From contig LGRX02025840.1 of assembly GCA_001247695.2 (NCBI GenBank), forward strand, positions 1-64,000: 64,000 bases of DNA, read 5' to 3'. Under the pieces are notes generated by a model. The model was not told where the DNA came from and ran no database searches. It saw only the letters and a program-made list of their open reading frames with translations. Position numbers and translations under genes: made by a program. How positions within the stretch are numbered: the first letter of the stretch is position 1; every line of letters begins with the position of its first letter. The stretch comes from Cymbomonas tetramitiformis (lineage: Eukaryota > Chlorophyta > Pyramimonadophyceae > Pyramimonadales > Pyramimonadaceae). Positions 57,432-64,000 of this stretch are shown here, piece by piece.

Positions 57432-57672
57432 ATCTTTCAGGCCCGGTTTCGGCCAGCCCGGCCCGTCTCGAAAATTGCCCGCCGCAGGCGAATTTTTCCA
57501 CTTTTAAGTATGGGAATATCATGAAAATCAAAAATTTCACGTAAATTTTTGAGATTTTCACTGTTCATCTACGGCCCGCAGCCGGATCCAATCCCGGCCC
57601 GCTTTCGGCCCGGCGTGACACGCTACGGCCCCGGGCCGGCCCGCCACGGTAAGATATATGCCCTGCCTGCAG
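57381..57672. mobile_element. 292-bp element with 22-bp terminal inverted repeats
   Basis: 57381-57402 and 57651-57672 are inverted copies matching at 20 of 22 positions, with the perfect core GCATATATCTT / AAGATATATGC. The inside is rich in GGCCCG, with two direct copies of CGGCCCGCAG and two of a TTTCGGCCxGxCC-type motif around an AT-rich centre. It separates two coding blocks (RHFGTALQAG and RYMLWLQAAALLWEG) that look continuous, so it behaves either as a small DNA-transposon insertion or as an introner-like intron. No GT-AG pair restoring the frame is convincing. Confidence 0.6.
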
Positions 57673-58296
57673 CGCCGTACCGAAGTGGCGCAGCGCCACG
57701 TGTGCTTCATCATCACCTTGGGAGTGCACCCGCGTTGACAGCTGGCGCAGCAACCGCGGCATGGTCTCCGCGGCCTCGACAAGGGGCTTGCGTAGCTCCA
57801 TCTGCAGTATCCACCGCGTGGCGCAATGCCGGTTCCCCGCGCCGGCCACAACGCCCAGCACTCGCCGGTGGAGCTCCGCTATTGCCGGGTCGTGCAGCAT
57901 GGAGAGCGCGGGGTCCACGTGTCTGCACCACAGCAGCCCCGCCACGCGCGCCCCGGCTTCCGCGCAGAGCTCCGCCACTTGCAGCGAGCAGGCGTCGGCG
58001 ATAGCAGAAAACGCGGGGTTCCATAGGAGCCCTAGGTGACCTCGTAGCTCGTGCTCGACGTGGCGCAAGAGCTGCAGCCGGTGGCGCAGGTCGTCGAAGG
58101 AGGCGCTCCAAAGGAGCTTCTGCAGCTGTACGTCGAGCTCGTCGCACTGCCGGGAGAGGTTCGACAGGAGCGCCGTGGTGGATAAATCGGCCGTGGGCAG
58201 CTGCCACTCTTGCATCAGGCGCCGCATGCCCTCGGAGTCCCCGACTGCCCCCTCCAGGCGACGCCGTATAGTGGAGTCGTCGGCAGCAGGCTTGCC
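57673..58296 (-). CDS. Giant gene, exon between the AAA modules and the linker
   Basis: A clear 3' splice site (TGTCGTTTTGCAG, AG at 58298-58297) starts the frame GKPAADDSTIRRRLEGAVGD. About 210 helical residues follow (LSNLSRQCDELDVQLQKLLW, LQLLRHVEHELRGHLGLLWN) up to RHFGTALQAG, where the inverted-repeat element begins. A phase-0 donor before GTCGCC near 58590 in the upstream exon would fit. No enzyme motif. Confidence 0.65.
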
Positions 58297-58589
58297 CTGC
58301 AAAACGACAGAGGTGCCCGTGTCTCAGAAGCAATTCTGACAAAAGAGCTGCTCTTATTGTGCTGCTAAGTCGAGTCACCCAAAGAAATAGTAACGAAGGG
58401 TGATCACGTACTACTACTGAAGACTCGATGAACACAACACGTCGCCCTCGTTGTAGGGTGTGGGCATCCCTATAGATTGACGCTGCGGTCAGATAGATAC
58501 ACCTTCACTCGATCGCAGGCGCTCCGTGAAGTACGGTAGGTAGCTTGCTACCTTCACGGTTGAGAGCCATATTCACTGAGGCTATAACG

Positions 58590-59639
58590 ACGTGGCGACA
58601 TATCGACGGACGAGCAGTTGCATGGTCTCCTGTGCATGGGGACGCACCTGCCCTCGTCGTGCGAGGAGCTCGAAGTACTGCGAGCCGCATAGCTCTGTCT
58701 GATACTGGGCCCCGCAGGACTGTCTGCGGAGCCCTGCAAGCGCCACTGCGCCCACCTGCAGCAGCACGCCAGTGAGCTGGGAGAGCAGCCTGTGGAGTAC
58801 TGCGGCCTCCAATTTCCACGCCTCCTCGCCCGCTGCGTGAACGCGCGGGGCACGGGGCAGGGTGTCCCCTTCCGCGCCCCCCTCCCGCGGCGTGCTTGCA
58901 TGCTCAACCAGCAGGTCCCGCAGTGCCCCAACAACCTGGACATGCTTGGAGGCGTCCGGCAGCAGTTGGAGGTAAGTGGAAAGGAGTGCCGACACGAGCG
59001 CTCGCGCTGGGGAGGCCCCCTGCTGCTGCAGGCAGCCTTGCAGACGGAGGGCGCTCTGAAGGCGCCGGAAAGTGACAGGCCTGCGACCCGCCACCCCTGC
59101 GACGTGCGCGTGGAACCTGCTGCATACCACTGCCATCTCCACGCCTCCCGGTGCATCCTGGAAGTGCGCGAGGAGCAGCTGCATCATATCGCTGTCATTC
59201 TCCCTGTCCGCCTTCGCGTGATCGACGCTAGATGGCGGCGTGCTTTTCTTGATTCCGGGCTGTAAAGAATTTTGGAGTCCGGCCCAGAGTAGGGCCGGGG
59301 AAATTAATTTACTCATACGCCCAATGGGCGTGGTTTTTTCTTTTTCTTTTTCTAAAGAATTTTGGAGGACCGGTCTGGAGAGGTGCAGCGCCGGCAGGGA
59401 GATGCGCAGCACGCGATTGAGGAATGCCGAAGAGAGCGTGTGATTTCCGGTCTGGAGGCGCGTGGGATCTGCCGTGGCGAAGATCCGAAAGTCGGGATGG
59501 ATTCCCCGGCCCCGGGAGAGCTCCTCGCCATCGCCCTTCTCGAGGAGGTGCAGCGTGGGCTCGTCCTCCAGAAGTGGATTCAAGCGCTCGATCACCTCCG
59601 GGAGCGCGCAGTTGATGTCATCGAGAAGCACCCAGTGGC
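58590..59639 (-). CDS. Giant gene, second half of an AAA module
   Basis: The exon starts at 59639 after CGGCAG and reads GHWVLLDDINCALPEVIERL, a Walker B motif (hhhhDD) of the dynein-related AAA type found in midasin, then FRIFATADPTRLQTG (sensor 1) and SSAFLNRVLRISLPAL. It completes the module whose P-loop lies in the preceding exon. A 90-bp insert (a LINE 3' end plus its target duplication, 59278-59367) adds 30 codons without a stop or frame change after RPVLQNSL. The remaining ~200 residues are helical lid sequence (MMQLLLAHFQDAPGGVEMAV, FRRLQSALRLQGCLQQQG). The nominal frame ends at 58582; the splice donor is probably a few codons earlier. Confidence 0.75.
59278..59352 (+). mobile_element. 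75-bp LINE 3'-end fragment with perfect 15-bp target-site duplication
   Basis: TAAAGAATTTTGGAG occurs at 59263-59277 and again at 59353-59367. Between the copies lies the LINE 3' terminus in plus orientation: the CCGGCCC/GGGCCGG hairpin, AAATTAATTTACTCATACGC, the ACGCCC/GGGCGT hairpin and the (TTTTTC)3 tail. It matches the end of the LINE at 34838-34915 except in the hairpin loop. This is an extreme 5' truncation made by target-primed reverse transcription. Confidence 0.95.
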
Positions 59640-59978
59640 CTGCCGTGATGACACATTTATACCCACATGTCATCGAGAAGCACCCAGTGGCCTGCTGTGA
59701 TGATACATTTATACCCACATGTCATCGAGAAGCACCGGTGGTGCCTGCCGATGACACATTTATACCCACATGTCATCGAGAAGCACCCAGTGGCCTGCCG
59801 TGATGACACATTTATACCCGCATGTCATCGAGAAGCACCAGTGGCCTGCTGTGATGACATATTTATACCCACATGTCATCGAGAAGCACCCAGTGGTCTG
59901 CCGTGGTGACACATTTATACCCACATGTCATCGAGAAGCACCCAGTGGTCTGCCGTGGTGACACATTTATACCCACAT
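59617..59978. repeat. 51-52-bp array copying an exon start and its 3' splice site, 7 units
   Basis: Units begin at 59617, 59669, 59721, 59772, 59824, 59875 and 59927. The first overlaps the real exon start. On the gene strand each unit carries a GGCAG or AGCAG acceptor followed by about 20 nt matching the exon (encoding GHWVLLDD in good copies). The other six lie in the intron 59640-60520. Confidence 0.9.
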
Positions 59979-60520
59979 CCATGCCACCCTTATATTACAC
60001 AGCAATTTTCCAGCAACAGGAAGTCCACCGGTCATCTTTCGTGGTTTGATTTTGTGAGGTCAGTCAGAAGGAAAGCTGACTGATGGACATCCCCTAGCTG
60101 CCTAAAAGATATCACAGCCGGCTGTGTATGTTAGCGGATGGCGCCGACGTTCAGCACGTTGGCTGCTGTCAGATCGCGCACTCTCGCCAGCAACGAGCGG
60201 ATGTGGGAATGAAACACGCAACTTGGGTGGTGCAATACTGGCGTGGCATGCGGCGAGAGCTAGCTAGGTGCCAACATAGCACCCGACAAGGCGAGCATGC
60301 CCCACGTGCATGGACCTCATCACTGGACAGTGTTGCCAACCAAATGCAGAGGTGATTCACGAATGGCAGAAGGACTCTCTGGCTGAAGTGACTGGTCGAT
60401 GAAATGGAGCTGGAAATGGTTGCATATACTATCAATGACATGATGATGATGATGATGATGATGATGAGTTATGTCAAAAGCAGTTGACAGAGACTGCCGA
60501 CGGGATGAGAGCTCCCGAAC
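59640..60520 (-). other. Intron (881 bp) of the giant gene within an AAA module
   Basis: Donor GAGAAG|GTTCGG (exon ends at 60521) and acceptor CGGCAG|GCCACTGG (exon starts at 59639) join the frame as FVQAVREG-HWVLLDDIN. That matches the normal AAA order, in which the segment before Walker B is followed by it directly. The intron holds the 52-bp array and an (ATG)n run near 60440-60466, and nothing else recognisable. Confidence 0.8.
60440..60467. repeat. (ATG)n microsatellite in the intron
   Basis: Nine tandem GAT/ATG triplets lie within the intron of the AAA region, about 55 bp after the splice donor. Confidence 0.9.
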
Positions 60521-62131
60521 CTTCTCGCACAGCCTGGACAAAGTTGCCCTCGACGAACTCAAAATGCGGGGCCGAAGCCCCGGCATCGCCGTCGCCTTCA
60601 TCCTCGGCTGCGCGCTTCCTCCGCGATGCCCCAACGAAAGCATCCAACGCCTGTGTGTGTGCGCTCAGTGCGGTGCGTAGTCCGCCTCCCTCCGCTTCCT
60701 CCGCCATCTCCGGGAGCTGTCGTCGAACGCGCTCTAGCAACTTGCACACGTTCACCGCACACTGAATCACAGCCGCTGGCGACCTGCCGTCTGGCATATC
60801 CGGCGCTTCCAAGCCGCCACTCCTACTGCTCACACCTGACACTGCAGACACCGCTTCCGCAAGCTGCTGCAGCAACTGCTGATGAGACCACAGGGGCGGG
60901 TGACACTGACCATCGTGCTGCTGCATCAGCCACGGAAGCGCATCTCCTAGCAGGCTGTTTATGGCCGGCTCCACCCACTTCCGATACGCCTCCTCTGGGG
61001 TTGCCAGCGCTATTGAGTCGGCTGCGGAGACTTGCAGCAGCTGCCCGATCAGATGGGATGCCTCCAGCTCTTGGTTGCAGGGCACGATCAGCAGTTTGCG
61101 CTGCGCGAGGCGCGCCAGCTCTTTCACCAACGAGGTCTTCCCGGAGCACGTGGGAACCTCCAGCAGCATTCCAAAGCGCCCGCGGCACGCCGCAGCCATC
61201 AGCTCCAGGCGCTTCACGGTGGTCGGGCTATGCACGAGCTTGCCGTGACACAGCCCTGTTTGGCCCTGGTCCTTGTCTACACAGGTGCGCGCTTCTCCAA
61301 GCTCATCCTCCTGATCCTGCTCCTCCCCCGTCTCAAGGTAGACCGGACCAATCCGTAGAAGCCCCGGCAGCTTCTCCACCGCAACCCGGCCGCACAGGTC
61401 CTGCATGGAGGCCCCCTTCATTGGGAGGCATTTGTCGCGAAGCGCAGAGAGTGTCGCAGTGTCTGCTGGATTGTCGAAACGGCTCCCATACACAAGATCC
61501 ACGAAGCTGCGAAGGGCGTACACAATCAGCCCAATCCCAGCCGGAGCGCCCTTCCCGTCCTCGCTGCGCAGGTATAGCTCAAAATGGACGTGCAGGTCCT
61601 GCAGGCACGTCTCAAGGACAGCGCACAGCTTCCGGATATCTCGCAGATTGACCACGCCGCCCCGTACAGAGACTTCGCCGTCATCGATGGCGCGCCGCAA
61701 GCCGTGATGCACGGCCAGGATGCCCTGTACGTGGTCCTCCCGCAGGTGCCCGCGTGCGAGCAGCTCGTGAAACATGTGTTGCGCGATCTGGGCGGTCTCT
61801 GCCTCGCTGTATTCCCCTAAACGCACCATGACCATCGCGCTTTGCAGTGCACGCGGAAGATTCCGGCGCCCCCCGCCGGTGCTTGCCGGATTCGTGGTTG
61901 CGAACCACCGGATGTCGTGGTCGCGCACCACCTCGCCGGACCCGGGGATGACGAACGGACGCCGGTCACGTGCAAATAGCGGCGCCAGGCACTCGAGCAC
62001 ATCCGGGGACGCCAGGTTAAGCTCATCCAGAAGCACCCAGCAAGCCGTCGCTGCCCCACCCACAGCTGAGGACTCCCGACTAGCAGAGCTACCCTTGAGC
62101 AGGAGGGATAGCTTGCCGTCCTGCCGGCAGC
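60521..62131 (-). CDS. Giant gene, AAA exon (end of one module, P-loop of the next)
   Basis: Host coding begins at the LINE junction near 62131. The first ~200 residues complete an AAA module: CWVLLDELNLASPDVLECLA (Walker B), RPFVIPGSGEVVRDHDIRWF and FATTNPASTGGGRRNLP (sensor), LPRALQSAMVMVRLGEYSEA. The next module then starts: GRFGMLLEVPTCSGKTSLVK is a P-loop in which the usual first Gly is Val, followed by KLLIVPCNQELEASHLIGQL. The exon ends FEFVEGNFVQAVREG at 60521, immediately before the next Walker B exon. The dynein-related AAA type and the WVLLDELNLA wording are as in midasin. The P-loop of the first module must lie upstream of the LINE, beyond this window. Confidence 0.8.
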
Positions 62132-62132
62132 G

Positions 62133-64000
62133 CACAAGGTAGTAAAGCAGCACTGGCAACAAGCCAAGCAAAGACACAACAACAAAACAGTAAAGGAATA
62201 CTGGAACAACCAAAAAAGATACCACAAAAGGATATATACCAAGGCACAAGAAACAGGCCATGCCCCCACGGCGAACATACAGGCTCTACAGGACAGAGAG
62301 GGCAGCCTGGCTGTAGGCCACGGGAACATCGCTAACGCACTAGCAGACCACATGGCCCACTCGGCACCATATAGGATGGAGCACCGAAGTCCACCCGACT
62401 CGAAACCTCCACCATGGGAAGACCCAGCTCACAGGGAGCGCCTCATAAAGTTGCCAAGACCAGACCCCAGTGGGCTGGACCTCACGATAAGTCGACAGGG
62501 CTACAGCAAAGCGGTACACACCCTAAACAACAACAAAGCACCAGGCCCCACCAGGACCCCGAACGAAATTCTTAAGTACATGCCAGAGGACTTCCATGAT
62601 GCACTACACGCACTCATGCTGGAAATGTGGAACAGCAAGCATGTCCCTCTCACCTGGAAAAAAGGGACATTCTGCTTCCACCACAAGAAAGGGGATGTCA
62701 CCTTACAGCAAAATTACCGACCCATAGCCCTGCTCGAAGGGGTATTCAAGCTGTACACCTCACAGATAGCAAGCATGCTCTCCACGTTCTGCGAAACGCA
62801 AGGAATACTAGCCCAGGCTCAGGAAGGCTCAAGGGAAAAAAGGAACACGCTTCGACAACTCACCAGAGTAACCAACGCGATTGAGGATGCAAACGTCTCA
62901 GGACGAGAACTACATGGCCTGTATGTAGACTTCGAAAACGCGTACGGCTCAGTGGACCACGACAAACTACTCCAAACGATGCAGTACCTTGGAATTCCCG
63001 ACGAACTCACACAGGTGGTGCGGGATGTCCTAGGTACACAAAGCCATGACACAATGTCCATGAACACCAGAGTAGGAGGGGAAACCTCACACAAAACTGT
63101 ACAGGTGCAAAGAGGACTCCTCCAGGGAGACAGCATGAGTCCCCTCCTTTTCATAATATACCAGGAACCGTTGTTAAGATGGCTTGAAGTGGGAGAGCAT
63201 GGGTACCAACACAAGTATGCAGCAGAACAAGAAAGGCTAGGCCCCCTCAGGACGACAGCAGGGGCGTTCGTCGACGACCTACTCATACTGTGCCCTACGA
63301 TTCACCACATGAGAGCTCAGCTACACAAACTGCAGGCATTCTCACAGTGGAGCGAACTCCGAATTAACCTCACCAAGTCAGCCATAACCGGCATAAAAAA
63401 TGGGGTCTCCATACCTGAACAACTCCACAAAGACCTCAAAATGCTAGGACTGGACGGCAAGCTAAGCCACTTCAAAGTACTCAAGCCAGACGACACGTAC
63501 AAATACCTGGGAGTACTACTTGCATTCACAGGCAGGTGGGACAAGGAAAAAGAGGCCGCTAAGGAAGAGATGAACCACAGAATACAAGCTCTACTGCGCT
63601 CCCCTCTGACACCTGACCAAAAGGAATACTCCCTTCACTCCGCAATACTGGGGAAATTCAGATATGGATTGCACCTAGGGCTGTACACAGCGGGCGAAAT
63701 AGACGAATTCAACAAAATAATAGGGGGGGCCACAAAAAATATACAAGGCCTGCCCCGCAACGGAACGCCAAACATTTTCACCACACAGGAAAAGGAAAAG
63801 TACGGCTTGGGAATGGTGCCACTCCAGGCAGTCTACGCCCAGTCGATTTGGAGCGGACTACTGGAGGCCATGCACAGCGAAGAAGACAAGGGGACGGTAC
63901 GGGGCCCGGCTTGGAGGCAAATAAACCTAAAGTCGAGACTCAGAATGTCCCATGTCAGCAGGTCCACTAGAGGACTGGTAGAATACCACAGCACCACACG
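62133..64000 (+). mobile_element. 5'-truncated LINE, copy 2 (runs off the window)
   Basis: From about 62133 the plus strand matches the LINE coding sequence of copy 1 from HWKRAKQRHND onward (here HWQQAKQRHNN) and stays open to the window end. It covers the whole RT, with NNNKAPGPTRTPNEILKYMP, QQNYRPIALLEGVFKLY, RGLLQGDSMSPLLF and AFVDDLLIL intact, into the thumb region. Sample stretches differ from copy 1 at roughly one base in eight, mostly at third codon positions. It is inserted in the midasin-like gene on the opposite strand. The 5' truncation point falls upstream of the RT; the 3' end and any target duplication lie outside the window. Confidence 0.93.

Larger units (their letters stand above)
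31530..62131 (-). other. Giant midasin-like AAA/ASH/VWA gene, interrupted by transposons
   Basis: Six open exon blocks on one strand give, in order: AAA module (62131-60521), AAA completion (59639-~58590), linker (58296-57673, ~57400-50736 and ~50740-49690), beta-sandwich block (48565-46337) and four VWA domains (~34836-31530). Together that is about 5500 codons, comparable with midasin (roughly 4900-5600 residues), although the upstream AAA modules must lie beyond the LINE at 62133. The dynein-related AAA modules and a VWA with MIDAS motif are midasin hallmarks. The absence of an Asp/Glu-rich segment, and the presence of ASH-like domains and three extra VWAs, argue for a paralogue rather than the ribosome-assembly factor. 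Treating it as one transcript is an inference from order, strand and domain logic. Several junctions are unresolved and one in-frame stop is present. Confidence 0.65.

Noticed and set aside
59617..59978. CRISPR-like array
   Set aside because: The units are contiguous duplications of an exon edge without unique spacers, in a eukaryotic gene.
31530..62131. Canonical MDN1/Rea1 ribosome-assembly midasin
   Set aside because: There is no Asp/Glu-rich segment; the ASH-like block and three extra VWA domains do not fit the family's normal layout.

Overview
This is eukaryotic nuclear DNA, probably from a unicellular alga or similar protist. The evidence is GT-AG introns, very long GC-rich open frames next to AT-rich gene-free DNA, several satellite arrays, non-LTR and Ty3-type retroelements, and a decayed gene with a 'SHAW' motif and kinesin-light-chain-type TPRs. 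I cannot name the species. No rRNA, tRNA or CRISPR was recognised.

Layout. 1-3672: satellites (palindromic GGTCCATGTG motifs, a ~180-bp satellite, a 44-bp and a ~45-bp array). 3894-6025 (-): a spliced unknown gene. 7235-11565 (-): a Ty3/gypsy-type pol (protease, reverse transcriptase, RNase H) with one frameshift and a TTAGGG array inside its frame. 12522-13577 (-): an acidic unknown protein. 13540-18490 (+): a related retroelement with a CCHC gag, an internal deletion of PR-RT-RH, and a Dam-type DNA adenine methyltransferase domain directly after the RNase H tail. 18491-29000: an AT-rich, repeat-rich stretch with little coding sequence. 29178-30302 (+): the SHAW/TPR pseudogene.

31530-62131 (-) is one giant midasin-like gene, or its remains. 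In gene order it holds dynein-related AAA modules, a long helical linker, a block of ASH/HYDIN-like beta-sandwich domains and four VWA domains. It is broken up by its own introns (one carries a 52-bp array that copies the 3' splice site seven times, another a 14-bp minisatellite), by an inverted-repeat element, and by three pieces of one LINE family: a full-length copy (34838-46336), a 75-bp 3'-end scrap with perfect target-site duplications (59278-59352), and a 5'-truncated copy on the opposite strand (62133 to the window end).

The most interesting content is the retroelement cargo. The full-length LINE has one 3823-codon frame combining a C48/Ulp1-like cysteine protease, an APE-type endonuclease, reverse transcriptase, a PCIF1-like adenine methyltransferase domain with an altered catalytic motif (NPEY), and RNase H. 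The Ty3-type family independently carries a Dam-like methyltransferase with an intact NPPY motif. So two unrelated retroelement families in one locus carry different adenine-methyltransferase folds. All family assignments were made by reading motifs; no database search was run.
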